Part shown: piece after piece, positions 16,318 through 24,782 of the stretch | Layout of the letters: each line of letters begins with the position of its first letter | Position numbering within the stretch: the stretch's first letter is position 1 | Assembly: GCA_021786265.1 (NCBI GenBank) | Contig: JAJYNP010000141.1 | Coordinates: 1-64,000 of the forward strand | Origin: Chloroflexota bacterium | Lineage (GTDB): Bacteria; Chloroflexota; Limnocylindria; Limnocylindrales; CSP1-4 | Direction: 5' to 3' | DNA: 64,000 bases | Position numbers and translations under genes: made by a program | The notes under the pieces: model-generated | The model's database searches: none | Seen by the model: the letters and a program-made list of their open reading frames with translations, nothing else | What the model was told of the DNA's origin: nothing

Positions 16318-17091
16318 ATGCATCCGTCGCCACGACCCCGCATCGTCGTCACGCTCGGTGACCCGCGCCGTTCTCACCACGAGGCCAATGCGCGACGCAA
16401 GAACGACCTGTACCTGGATGCCGTGCGGCGCGGAGGCGGCGACCCGATCCCCCTCGACGAGACGTGCGGGATCGACGAGCGGACGGCGGCGCTCGGGGCG
16501 ATGGACGGGCTGCTGCTCAGCGGCGGCACCGATCTCGATCCCGCCCTCTACGGCTCGGCGCCCGACCGTTCCGTGGAGATCCAGCGGCGCCGCGATGCGC
16601 TCGAGCAGGCGGCGTGGAAGATGGCCGGGGCGCGCGGTCTGCCGGTGCTCGGCATCTGCCGCGGGCTCCAGGCGGTCAACGTGTTCATGGGCGGACGACT
16701 CGTCCAGCACCTCGACGGGCACGAGAGTCCGAGCTACCTGGAGGGGCCACCCCTGACCCACCCGCTCAGGCTGGTGCCCGGATCGCGCCTCGAGCGGATC
16801 CTCATCCCCGACGGGGCGGAAGGCTCGCACGGCGCGCAGCGTGCGGGCCGGCGCGAGTGGAACGTCAACACCTACCACCACCAGGGGGTGCGCCCGGGGG
16901 ATGTGGCGCCCGGCCTCGCCCCGGTCGGTTTCGCGCCGTACGGCGGTGGCGAACTCGTCGAGGCGCTCGAGGCCACGGATGGCCTGTGGGTGATCGGCGT
17001 GCAGTTCCACCCCGAGCGCAGAGAATCGACGCCGCCCGAATTCGAGCGCCTGTTCGCGGGGTTCGTGGAGGCGGCCCGACTGGCGCGCTGA
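16318..17091 (+). CDS. gamma-glutamyl-GABA hydrolase-type class I amidotransferase (peptidase C26)
   Basis: A 257-residue stand-alone glutaminase-fold hydrolase of the PuuD type. The nucleophile elbow is GICRGLQAVN, and the His-Glu of the triad is in QFHPER. The region LLLSGGTDLDPALYG is the family signature, and NTYHHQGV forms the substrate-pocket loop. It would cleave gamma-glutamyl bonds, for example gamma-glutamyl-GABA in putrescine catabolism, but no other put genes are near, so the substrate is uncertain. ATG 16318 is 7 nt after a TACCAT box, suggesting a leaderless transcript. It is convergent with the DUF62 gene. Confidence 0.88.
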   Translation: MHPSPRPRIVVTLGDPRRSHHEANARRKNDLYLDAVRRGGGDPIPLDETCGIDERTAALGAMDGLLLSGGTDLDPALYGSAPDRSVEIQRRRDALEQAAWKMAGARGLPVLGICRGLQAVNVFMGGRLVQHLDGHESPSYLEGPPLTHPLRLVPGSRLERILIPDGAEGSHGAQRAGRREWNVNTYHHQGVRPGDVAPGLAPVGFAPYGGGELVEALEATDGLWVIGVQFHPERRESTPPEFERLFAGFVEAARLAR

Positions 17092-17173
17092 CCGGGCGCT
17101 CCCTTACAGCCGGCCGGCCTGAGCCGCCGGACCCGCGCCGCTCGCGCTCCTCCGGTCCGCCGCGTACCGTGGT

Positions 17174-18088
17174 CTATCCCCGCGGCGCCCTCCGGATCGT
17201 CAGCCGGTCGCCCGTGCGCAGGCCGAGCTGCGCCCCGGCATCGCCCTGGTTCACCGCCACGCAGAGCCGCCCGTACGAGTCCTCGTGGAGCAGCGGCTCG
17301 CCGGGCGCCACCGCGCCGAACGTCGCCTGCCAGCCGAGCTCGATCAGGCGAGGCGGTGCCGCCCCCGTGCGCTCGACCGTGATCGAAAGCCATCCCCAGG
17401 GCGCCATCGGCCCCAGCGCCGACTCCAGGTCCGCTCGCTCCCCGGCCAGCTTGACGTTCCCGAACGTGTCGACGTAGATGACGGTGGTTGCCAGCGCGTC
17501 GGGCAGCGCCTCCGGTGCCGGCAGATCGAGGCGCGCCAGCCCCAGGGGATCGAGCGGCCGCCCGAACGCCTCGAGCGGCACGCCGAGGGCCAGGTGCGCC
17601 GCGGCCGGCGCGAAGATGTCCCGCCCGTGGAACGACGCGCTGACCGCCGGAAGCCGGTAATCGGCGGACTCGAGGGCGCGTGCGGCGACGATCCCGCCAA
17701 GCCGTTCCGCGGCGGGCAGGAGGAGGCCGTTGTCCGGCCCCACGAGCAGGTCGCCGCGCGCGACGCGAACGGCGATCGGCAGGCGCGCGGTCCCCACTCC
17801 GGGGTCGACGACAGCGACATGCACGCCCACCGGCAGGTACGGCAGCGCGGCCCACAGCAGAAGCGCGCCGTCGAGCACTGCGTACTTCGCGATCTCGTGG
17901 CTGACGTCGAGCAGCCGGACGTCGGGCGCGATCGAGAGGATGACGCCGCGGCAGATCGCCGGCGAGGGGTCCCGGTCGCCGAAGTCCGTGGTGAGGCTGA
18001 CCAGGGGCGCCCGCGGCCCCCCGGCGCTGTCTCGGAGGGCCCGCTCGGCGGCCAGCGTCAGGACGGGGCGCGTGAAGGCGGTGGGCAT
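17174..18088 (-). CDS. SAM hydroxide adenosyltransferase (DUF62, S-adenosylmethionine hydrolase)
   Basis: A 304-residue protein of the fluorinase/DUF62 superfamily, which in ordinary bacteria uses water to split S-adenosylmethionine into adenosine and methionine. Family motifs seen are SLTTDFGDRD near the N-terminus, VVDPGVGTARLPIA, GPDNGLLLPAAE, SFHGRDIFAPAAAHLA and YVDTFGNVKLAG. The C-terminal beta-barrel domain ends with GDRLTIRRA. About 30 residues precede the first motif, slightly more than usual. A TACCAT box lies 7 nt before ATG 18088. The gene is divergent from the membrane protein at 18122 with only 33 bases between them. Confidence 0.9.
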   Translation of the reverse strand: MPTAFTRPVLTLAAERALRDSAGGPRAPLVSLTTDFGDRDPSPAICRGVILSIAPDVRLLDVSHEIAKYAVLDGALLLWAALPYLPVGVHVAVVDPGVGTARLPIAVRVARGDLLVGPDNGLLLPAAERLGGIVAARALESADYRLPAVSASFHGRDIFAPAAAHLALGVPLEAFGRPLDPLGLARLDLPAPEALPDALATTVIYVDTFGNVKLAGERADLESALGPMAPWGWLSITVERTGAAPPRLIELGWQATFGAVAPGEPLLHEDSYGRLCVAVNQGDAGAQLGLRTGDRLTIRRAPRG

Positions 18089-18121
18089 CGCCCCGATGGT
18101 AGCCGACCGTACACTGGCGCC

Positions 18122-19384
18122 GTGCGCGTGCGCGCCATTCGCCTTCGCCTGCTCGCGGCCGGCGCGGCCCTCCTGTGGGGAGCCGCGATCCTGGCCGCCG
18201 TCCTCGCCTACCGTCCGGGGGTCCCGGTGGCACCGCTCGTGGCCGCCACACCCGTCGTCGGGCTGGCCGCATCGCTGGTCGCGATCGCCTGGCCGCCGCT
18301 CGTCAGGGGACGGCGGGAATCCGCCGTCGTGGCGTGGACCGGCATCCTCGAGCTGCTGCTCCTCGCGCCGTCGGTGGCCGGGCTGGTCGCCGCCCTGCGC
18401 CAGGCCTCCGCGTCACCCTTCCTGCCCTCCCTCGAGGACGCGTACGGCTGGTTCCTCGCACTGGGGGCCGCGTCGCTGCTCGCCGGGCTCGGCCTCTCGC
18501 GGCGGGTGCTTGGCGGCACCTCGCTGCGACGCGCCCGCGCGGCGCTCGCGGGGCTGATCGCGGTCGCGCTGCTCGCCGTCGGGTCGGGCGTGTCCGGGGT
18601 GGCCGCGTTGGGCACCGAGCTCGCGCTCTCCCCGGCGGCCGGTCCGGTGGGTCCGTTCGCGTCGGCTGCACCACCGCTTCCACCGGCCTGCTCGACGCTG
18701 CCGCGCGTCCCGGACAACGCGAGCGTGTCCGTGCAGGCCGTGTCCTGGAGCGCCAACCGGAAGCTCGGGACCGTCACCCTTGTGGGCGCCCGCGCTGGCG
18801 AGAACGAGCGCTGGACGGCCAGCCTGACGGGGTGGCCGGTGGACTCGGGGCGGGAGCCCTCCTCGCTCGACTACGTCAGGGTCGGGCCGTCCGCATGGCT
18901 CCGGCCCAGCGGCATGCCGTGGAGCGAGGTGCCGGTGACTGAGGAGATCACCCCGTACGTGGAGGTCGGGGCGACGCCCGCGCCGGTGATCCTGCAGGAC
19001 CGCGAGACGCTCGACTCGGAGGTGATCCGCGTCACGCTCGCGAGCCCCGCACGCCTCGCGGCGGAGGACGTCGGGATCGAGATCGTTGATGGCGTCCGGG
19101 CACGGCACTGCAGGCTCCTGGCCGGTGGCTCGGTCGCGCTGCAGGCGTTCCGGCCATTGCGCTGGCTGATCGGGCAGCCTCCCCTGTCCGACGCGACCGC
19201 GATCGCCGACTGGCGAGGCAACCTGGACTGGTGGCTGATGCCCGATGCCCAGCTGGCGATGGTCTCGGTCTCCGTGGAGGGCCTCAACCCGGGCTGGCCC
19301 GGAGGCCTGCAGGGTACCCTCCAGGCGATGCTGACCACGCACCCGCTGGCGAGCCCGCCCCCGATCGCGGCCCCGTCGCCATGA
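18122..19384 (+). CDS. membrane protein with extracytoplasmic C-terminal domain, unknown
   Basis: Not recognised. This 420-residue protein has about four to five spans in its first ~190 residues (LRLLAAGAALLWGAAILAAV, APLVAATPVVGLAASLVAIA, a third near GILELLLLAPSVAGLVAAL, and further hydrophobic stretches). A ~230-residue soluble region follows, beginning around a Pro-rich stretch ending in PPACSTLPRVPDNASVSVQ. Topology suggests the soluble part faces outside. GTG 18122 lies 6 nt after TACACT (18110-18115), a leaderless-type arrangement. The WYL regulator begins 19 bases after its stop on the same strand and may be co-transcribed. Confidence 0.6.
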   Translation: MRVRAIRLRLLAAGAALLWGAAILAAVLAYRPGVPVAPLVAATPVVGLAASLVAIAWPPLVRGRRESAVVAWTGILELLLLAPSVAGLVAALRQASASPFLPSLEDAYGWFLALGAASLLAGLGLSRRVLGGTSLRRARAALAGLIAVALLAVGSGVSGVAALGTELALSPAAGPVGPFASAAPPLPPACSTLPRVPDNASVSVQAVSWSANRKLGTVTLVGARAGENERWTASLTGWPVDSGREPSSLDYVRVGPSAWLRPSGMPWSEVPVTEEITPYVEVGATPAPVILQDRETLDSEVIRVTLASPARLAAEDVGIEIVDGVRARHCRLLAGGSVALQAFRPLRWLIGQPPLSDATAIADWRGNLDWWLMPDAQLAMVSVSVEGLNPGWPGGLQGTLQAMLTTHPLASPPPIAAPSP

Positions 19385-19403
19385 CCGCCCCCGAGGCAGA
19401 CGC

Positions 19404-20426
19404 ATGACCCTGTCACACGAGGACCGCGCCGGCCTGAAGTGGGATCGAGCGGCCCGCTACCTGAAGATCGCGCGGGTCCTGCACCAGCACCGCGAAGGGC
19501 TCGGTGCCGGTGCCATCGCCGACCTGGTCGGAGTCTCGAAACGCACGGTGTACCGGGACCTCGCCGCGATGGAGCGGGACGCCGGGCTCCCGATCTGGCA
19601 GGACGCCGGACGGTTCGGGCTGGAGGAAGGGGCGTTCCTCCCCCCGCTCGACCTGACGCTCCATGAGGCGATGACGCTGTTCCTGGCGCTGCGAGTCCTG
19701 GCCAAGGCCAGCGACGAGTACGACAGCGAGCTGATCGGCGCGTTCGTGAAGCTCGCCGCGGTGCTGCCGAAGGTGCTCGCCGAGCACATCCAGGCGACCG
19801 CCGATCTCGTCGCGGAACGGCCTCCCGACCAGCGGTTCACCCGCGTCTTCCGGACGCTCACGGAAGCCTGGGCGCGCGGGCGGGTCGCGGAGATCGAGTA
19901 CGACGCCCGGACCTACGACCCGTCGCGAGGGGTGCGCCGGGCCCGGGTCCGCCCGTACGCGATCGAGCCGTCGGCGCTGACGCATGCCCTGTACCTGATC
20001 GGGCTCGACGAGGAGCGCGGCAGCCGGCGGACGTTCAAGGTCGAGCGGATCCGCGACGCGACGCTGACCGCGGAGACCTTCGAGCGGGAGGAGGCGGGAG
20101 GAACCGCCGCCGAGCTCGCCCGCGGGTGGGACGTGATCGCCGACCAGCCGCTGGAGGCGGTCACCGTCCGGTTCTCTCCCGAGGTGGCACGCCGGGTGGC
20201 CGAGACTCGCTGGCATGCGAGCCAGCGGCTCGAGCCGCAGCCGGATGGCTCGCTGCTGTGGCGGGCGCAGGTCGCGGGTCCGCACGAGGTGCTGGTCTGG
20301 ATCCTGGGCTGGGGCGGTGACGCGGAGGTGCTGGAACCACCGGAGCTGCGCCAGCGCGCGGCCGAGGAGCTGCGGCGAGCGGCAGCCAGGTACGGCGCCC
20401 TGTGCGACATACGCACCGGCTGGTAA
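19404..20426 (+). CDS. WYL-domain transcriptional regulator (HTH_11-WYL)
   Basis: A 340-residue regulator with an N-terminal winged helix (about 15-65: VLHQHREGLGAGAIADLVGVSKRTVYRDL) and a central WYL domain (about 165-240: RVAEIEYDARTYD, VRPYAIEPS, HALYLIGLDEERG, TFKVERIRDA). A WCX-type C-terminal extension follows, with VTVRFSPEVARRVAE. WYL domains bind small ligands or nucleic acid; family members regulate DNA repair, phage defence and metabolism. The hipBA locus follows on the same strand with its own promoter, so whether this protein controls it is open. Confidence 0.9.
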   Translation: MTLSHEDRAGLKWDRAARYLKIARVLHQHREGLGAGAIADLVGVSKRTVYRDLAAMERDAGLPIWQDAGRFGLEEGAFLPPLDLTLHEAMTLFLALRVLAKASDEYDSELIGAFVKLAAVLPKVLAEHIQATADLVAERPPDQRFTRVFRTLTEAWARGRVAEIEYDARTYDPSRGVRRARVRPYAIEPSALTHALYLIGLDEERGSRRTFKVERIRDATLTAETFEREEAGGTAAELARGWDVIADQPLEAVTVRFSPEVARRVAETRWHASQRLEPQPDGSLLWRAQVAGPHEVLVWILGWGGDAEVLEPPELRQRAAEELRRAAARYGALCDIRTGW

Positions 20427-20476
20427 AGCGATCACGAGGCGCGAGCCCCGGTGCGACATGGCACTCAGGTTGGTAA
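20401..20476 (+). repeat. imperfect direct repeat, GTGCGACAT...TGGTAA
   Basis: Two ~25-bp copies, one over the WYL gene stop (20402-20426) and one about 50 bp downstream. Each reads GTGCGACAT, then a GCAC half-site, then TGGTAA. In each copy GTGC and GCAC also face each other as a small inverted repeat. It may be an operator pair or a small duplication at the edge of the hip locus. Confidence 0.5.
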
Positions 20477-20542
20477 GTCGGGCGCGGGCTCGACCGCCCC
20501 CGGGGACGATGTCGGGCCACCTGGCCACACGACACGAGCAAC

Positions 20543-20571
20543 TTGACGCCAGAAGGCTACATCAGTAGAGT
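20543..20571 (+). promoter_or_regulatory. hipB promoter
   Basis: TTGACG (20543-20548), 17-bp spacer, TAGAGT (20566-20571). It lies about 60 bp before the hipB ATG and just upstream of the inverted repeat at 20581-20600. Confidence 0.6.
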
Positions 20572-20580
20572 GTCGGAAAT

Positions 20581-20600
20581 GGCAGCATCTGGATGATGCC
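20581..20600 (+). promoter_or_regulatory. putative HipB operator (inverted repeat)
   Basis: GGCAGCATC-TG-GATGATGCC, arms 20581-20589 and 20592-20600, matching at 8 of 9 positions. It sits right at the predicted transcription start of hipB, where HipB-type antitoxins normally repress their own operon. Confidence 0.5.
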
Positions 20601-20629
20601 GCCAGAACCATGCACGATGGAGCCGCCCG

Positions 20630-20899
20630 ATGCCTGCCCTCACTCTCCACCAGATCGTCGCCGCGGCTCGCGGGCGACGCCGCGATCTGGGCTGGACCCA
20701 GGAGGAACTCGCGCGACGGGCCGGCGTGTCACGGACCTGGGTCCACGACTTCGAGCGCGGCGGAGGGGGCGCGAGCATCGAGGCGGTGCTGCGCGTCCTC
20801 GACATCCTGGGCCTGCCGCTCTCCCTCGCCCGCGAGCTGCCCGATAGCGGGTCCGCGGAGATCGATCTCGATGCGCTGCTCGATCGGCATCGGTCATGA
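20630..20899 (+). CDS. hipB: HipB-type XRE antitoxin
   Basis: An 89-residue Xre-family DNA-binding protein. The helix-turn-helix is RDLGWTQEELARRAGVSRTWVHDFERG (about 18-44), followed by a dimerisation helix (SIEAVLRVLDILGLPL), the layout of HipB antitoxins. Its stop overlaps the start of hipA by 4 bases (ATGA at 20896-20899), standard for hipBA. It should bind the inverted repeat upstream and neutralise HipA kinase; since hipA is disrupted, it may now serve only as a repressor. Confidence 0.88.
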   Translation: MPALTLHQIVAAARGRRRDLGWTQEELARRAGVSRTWVHDFERGGGGASIEAVLRVLDILGLPLSLARELPDSGSAEIDLDALLDRHRS

Positions 20900-22181
20900 C
20901 AACCGAGCTTCACGTCTTGCTCGAGGGCCGGCCAGTCGGGCTTCTCGATCGGTTCACGAACGGGCGTCTGCACTTCGAGTACGACCCGGAATACCGGGCG
21001 TCCCCCGCCCCACTCCGCTCTCGCTGTCGATGCCGGTCGAGGAGCGGACACACGGGCACGCGCGGCCGAGCCGTGGCTTGCCGGCCTGCTGCCCGACGCC
21101 CTCGCCGTGCAACAGCGGTGGGCACGCGAATTCCACCTCTCGACGACCTCGCCGTTCGCGCTCCTCTCGACGCCAATCGGCGAGGACTGCGCCGGCGGCG
21201 TCCAGTTCGTTCGTCCGGACCGGCTCGCTTCCATGCTTCGCCGATCCGGGCAGCGTCGAGTGGCTCGACGACGATGATCTGGAGGCCCGGCTGCGCAGGC
21301 TCCGCACGGAAGGGACGGCCTGGCTTGGCGAGGGCGACCAGCGTCCGGGCTTCGTCGGACGGTTCAGCCTGGCCGGGCGCCAGCGCAAGACGGCCCTCCT
21401 GTTCGACGGGTACCGCTGGGGCGTTCCGGCCGGCCGCATCCCGACGACGCACATCCTCAAGCCGGCGATCGAGGATTACGCCGACCAGGAGATCAACGAA
21501 CACCTGTGCCTCGCGGCCGCTCGCATCGCCGGCCTCGTCACCGTCGAGAGCCGGGTCCAGGCGTTCGGGACCGAGTCCGTCATCGTCGTCACTCGCTACG
21601 ACCGCCAGAAGATCGGCGACAGGCTCGTCCGCATCCACCAGGAGGACCTGTGCCAGGCCCTCGGCGTGCATCCCGACCGCAAGTACCAGTCCGACGGCGG
21701 TCCCGGGCCCCGCCAGATCGCGAGCCTGCTGCGCGCGGTGATGCCGGCAGATATCGCGGAGCGGAGCGTGGCGCGGTTCGCGGACGCCCTCATCTGGAAC
21801 TGGATCGTTGGCGGAACGGACGCGCACGCCAAGAATTACTCGCTGCTCCTTGCCGGGGCGGCGGTACGCCTCGCGCCGTTCTACGACGTCACGTCGGCGC
21901 TGCCCTACGGCAATCCGCACGACCTTCGGCTCGCCATGAAGGTCGATGACGGGTATGCCCTGCTTCACCACCGGAACCCGTGGCCAGTCGCCGCGCACGC
22001 CCTGGGCGTCGACGCCGGCTGGCTTACGGCGCGCGCCACCGAGCTGTGTGATGCCGCGCCGCCTGCCTTCACGGCGGCCGCCGCCGATCCCGCCGTGGCA
22101 GCCTTCGGCAAGCGCTCGACCGGACGCCTCGTTGAGCTTGTCGAGCGCTCCGCCACCCGCTGCCTTCGGCTCCTGCGCTGA
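20896..22181 (+). pseudogene. hipA: hipA toxin kinase gene, frameshifted at three places
   Basis: Conceptual translation across three frames gives a full-length HipA serine/threonine kinase. The N-terminal lobe MTTELHVLLEGRPVGLLDRF is read from 20896. Around 21000 the frame changes to PLSLSMPVEERTHGHA, around 21065 it changes again to EPWLAGLLPDALAVQQRW and on to VQFVRPDRLASML, and near 21235 it returns to the second frame, which is then open to 22181. The catalytic half is intact, with GGTDAHAKNYSLLLAG and FYDVTSALPYG. All three shifts fall within ~240 bp near C-rich runs, so the product cannot be made without frame correction. This is either true decay or clustered sequencing error; neighbouring genes show no such errors. 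Confidence 0.85.
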
Positions 22182-22448
22182 CGCCGGATATCCGCGCCTC
22201 GGCCGCCACCTCCGATGCCAACTCGACGCGATGTCATCGGCCGTCACGGACCGGGTATCAGGGCCCGGAGCAAGGCCGATGCCCACGCAGACGCCCCACA
22301 GCTGGAACACCCCGGGCACCGATTTGCCAACCGGCTATGCCGCACCGGCACGGCGCCACGGGTTGCCCCTTCGCGGCTGCCCCTGGGGCCATGGACCGGA
22401 GACGGAGCACCCGGCCACGGGGCAACCGCCTACGGCGACGGGCCCCGG

Positions 22449-22880
22449 CTACGGAGCGCCCACCTCCGCCGCGGGCCGCCCGGTCTCGGCCGACACCCTG
22501 AGCAGCCGGGAGAACCAGTGCAGCCAGAGCGCCTCGTGGAGCTCCTGCTGCCGGCCGCCCGGGAGACCCACGTGCCGCAGCGTCACGTGGGTCGCCTCAC
22601 CATGGTCGATCGCGTCGAGCGCCACCACCGTCGGCTGCCCGAGTGGCGCATCCTCCCAATCGAACGTGAACGACACGTGCTGAGGGGGATCCACCGCCAG
22701 GACGGCGCCGACCGCCGTCGCGTCGGCGAGCCGCAGACGGATGGACGCCCCGACCCGCGCCTCGAACTCCGCGCCGTCCAGCCACCGGGCCAGCCCGTCG
22801 CGGGTCGAGAGCAGCGGCCAGATCGCGTCGCGGTGCGCCCGCACCTCGCCCTGCAACTCGACGCTGTGGTGCTGGTCCAT
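22449..22880 (-). CDS. START-like (AHSA1/SRPBCC) domain protein
   Basis: A 143-residue single-domain protein of the AHSA1-like helix-grip fold. The pattern EVRAHRDAIWPLLSTRDGLARWL, a middle block ending in HVSFTFDWEDAPLGQPT, and the final HVGLPGGRQQELHEALWLHWFSRLL are typical. Such proteins bind hydrophobic ligands or act as co-chaperones or regulators; a specific ligand cannot be assigned. ATG 22880 (MDQHHSVEL) is used since the fold begins there and a TATGCT box lies 9 nt upstream. The preceding 267-bp stretch (22182-22448), between it and the hipA remnant, shows a Pro/Gly-rich open frame but no convincing gene. Confidence 0.8.
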   Translation of the reverse strand: MDQHHSVELQGEVRAHRDAIWPLLSTRDGLARWLDGAEFEARVGASIRLRLADATAVGAVLAVDPPQHVSFTFDWEDAPLGQPTVVALDAIDHGEATHVTLRHVGLPGGRQQELHEALWLHWFSRLLRVSAETGRPAAEVGAP

Positions 22881-23028
22881 GCCATGCGAAGCATACCCAG
22901 GCCTGCACCGGCGCGGAGGGCAAGCGGTCCCCACGACACCGTCTGAGAGAGGGGTGACCGGTGGATCGCGCCGTCCGGGTGGAGCGGAAAGGCGGCCGAC
23001 CCCCGGGCAGGGCCCCTCCCTCTGCGGA

Positions 23029-24456
23029 CTACTGCGCCTTGACCGCCGAGATGAGGTGCGTCAGGACGTCCTTCGCATCGCCGAAGAGCATCCCCGTCTT
23101 CGGGTCCGTGTAGAGCAGGTTGTCGATGCCCGCGTACCCGGGCCGCATCGAGCGCTTCACCACGATGATGCTGGCGGCCTTGTCGACGTCCAGGATCGGC
23201 ATGCCGTAGATCGGGCTGGAGGGATCCGAGCGGGCGGCCGGGTTCGTGACATCGTTGGCTCCGAGCACGAGGGCCACGTCCGCCCGCTGGAACTCCGGGT
23301 TGATGTCCTCCATCTCCCAGAGCTGCGGGTACGGCACGTTCGCCTCGGCCAGGAGCACGTTCATGTGGCCGGGCATCCGGCCGGCAACGGGATGGATGGC
23401 GTACTTGACGTCCACGCCTCGCTCCTCGAGGAGCGAGGCCAGCTCGGCGGTCACGTGCTGTGCCTGCGCGACCGCGAGGCCGTACCCGGGCACGACGATC
23501 ACCCGCTGTGCGTAGGAGAGCTGGATCGCGGCGTCATCGACCGTCAGTTCGCGAACCGACCCACCCCCGGTGGCGCCGCCGGTGGCCACGGCCGTCCCGG
23601 CATCGCCGGTTCCGAACCCGCCGACGATGATGTTCAGGATCGAGCGGTTCATCGCGTCGGCCATCAGCTTGGTCAGGATCCCGCCGGAGGCGCCGACCAG
23701 CGCGCCCGCGATGATCAGCACCGGGTTGTCGATGACGAACCCGGCCATCGCCACGGCCGTGCCCGTGAATGCGTTGAGCAGCGAGATCACCACCGGCATG
23801 TCCGCGCCGCCGATGGGCAGCACCATGGTCACGCCGAAGACGAGGGCCGCCGCCAGCAGCAGGAGCAGCACCAGCAGCAGCTGTCCCACGAGGACCAGGT
23901 AGAGCGCGCTCGCCAGCGCGACCACCGCCAGCACAACATTGATGGCCTGACCGAAGGGGAGCTTCACCGGCGTGCCCGTGACGATGCCCTGCAGCTTGCC
24001 GGCGGCGATCAGCGAGCCGGTGAACGTCACCGAGCCGATCACCACGTCGAGGACGGTGGCAACCACCTCGGCCGTGCCCAGCGTGTGCGGACCGATGTTC
24101 GCGGCGCGGACGAACTCGTCGATTGCCACCAGCGCCGCGGCACCGCCGCCCATCGCGTTGAAGATGCTGACGAGCTGCGGCATCGCGGTCATCTTCACGG
24201 AGCGCGCGCTGTAGGCGCCCGCGCCGCCGCCGACCACGATGCCCACCACGATGACCGGCCAGATCAGCGTCCCGGTGGCGCTGACGTCCCCGGCGGCGAT
24301 GAGCAGGATCGTGCCGAGCACGGCCCCGGCCATGCCGACTGCCGAGAGCTGGTTCCCGCGCCGCGCGGTGGCGGGCGAGTTCATGAGGTGCAGGCCCAGC
24401 ACGAAGCAGGCTGCAGCGACAACGTAGACGAGGCGGATGAACGTGTCGAGCGACAT
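23029..24456 (-). CDS. pntB: NAD(P) transhydrogenase subunit beta
   Basis: A 475-residue protein. The first ~290 residues hold about eight to nine membrane spans of the proton channel (dII), including the family segment MPQLVSIFNAMGGGAAALVA. A Gly/Thr-rich linker follows. The C-terminal soluble dIII domain binds NADP(H), with VIVVPGYGLAVAQAQH, HPVAGRMPGHMNVLLAEA, VLGANDVTNPAA and MPILDVDKA. The enzyme moves hydride from NADH to NADP+ driven by the proton gradient. ATG 24456 lies 5 bases after the PntAB stop. It is the last gene of a three-gene operon. Confidence 0.96.
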   Translation of the reverse strand: MSLDTFIRLVYVVAAACFVLGLHLMNSPATARRGNQLSAVGMAGAVLGTILLIAAGDVSATGTLIWPVIVVGIVVGGGAGAYSARSVKMTAMPQLVSIFNAMGGGAAALVAIDEFVRAANIGPHTLGTAEVVATVLDVVIGSVTFTGSLIAAGKLQGIVTGTPVKLPFGQAINVVLAVVALASALYLVLVGQLLLVLLLLLAAALVFGVTMVLPIGGADMPVVISLLNAFTGTAVAMAGFVIDNPVLIIAGALVGASGGILTKLMADAMNRSILNIIVGGFGTGDAGTAVATGGATGGGSVRELTVDDAAIQLSYAQRVIVVPGYGLAVAQAQHVTAELASLLEERGVDVKYAIHPVAGRMPGHMNVLLAEANVPYPQLWEMEDINPEFQRADVALVLGANDVTNPAARSDPSSPIYGMPILDVDKAASIIVVKRSMRPGYAGIDNLLYTDPKTGMLFGDAKDVLTHLISAVKAQ

Positions 24457-24461
24457 CGGGG

Positions 24462-24782
24462 TCAGGCCTCGACCTTCGGCTCGCTCTTCGGAGCGACTGG
24501 GCGCTTCTTGAACATCTCGAGCATGCGGTCGGTGACCAGGTAGCCACCGACGACGTTCATGGCCGCGAAGGCCACCGCCAGGACGCTGAGGAGGATGCTG
24601 AGCGGGTTGTCCGCGATGGCGGCGATGAGCATGGCACCCACCAGCACGATGCCGTGGATCGAGTTGGCACCCGACATGAGCGGCGTGTGGAGCGTGGCCG
24701 GCACCTTGCTGATGACCTCGAAGCCGACCAGGATGGCCAGCACGAAGATCGTCAGGGACGAGATGAGCTGGTCGACGCTCAT
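24462..24782 (-). CDS. pntAB: NAD(P) transhydrogenase subunit alpha 2
   Basis: A 106-residue membrane subunit with three spans, the part of the alpha chain that belongs to the proton channel in organisms with a split alpha subunit. Family motifs are GFEVISKVPATLHTPLMSGANSIHGI and the third span LLSVLAVAFAAMNVVGGYLVTDRML. Its ATG overlaps the pntAA stop by 4 bases, giving tight coupling. Confidence 0.95.
   Translation of the reverse strand: MSVDQLISSLTIFVLAILVGFEVISKVPATLHTPLMSGANSIHGIVLVGAMLIAAIADNPLSILLSVLAVAFAAMNVVGGYLVTDRMLEMFKKRPVAPKSEPKVEA

Noticed and set aside
13752..16352. 866-codon minus-strand frame opposite the GGDEF protein
   Set aside because: No recognisable domain, His/Arg/Gly-rich, and fully explained as the shadow of a strongly biased plus-strand gene.
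22182..22500. Possible gene from the Pro/Gly-rich frame starting near 22279
   Set aside because: It runs on into the antisense of the START-like gene, has no ribosome-binding site or -10 box, and the composition suggests a decayed remnant at most.
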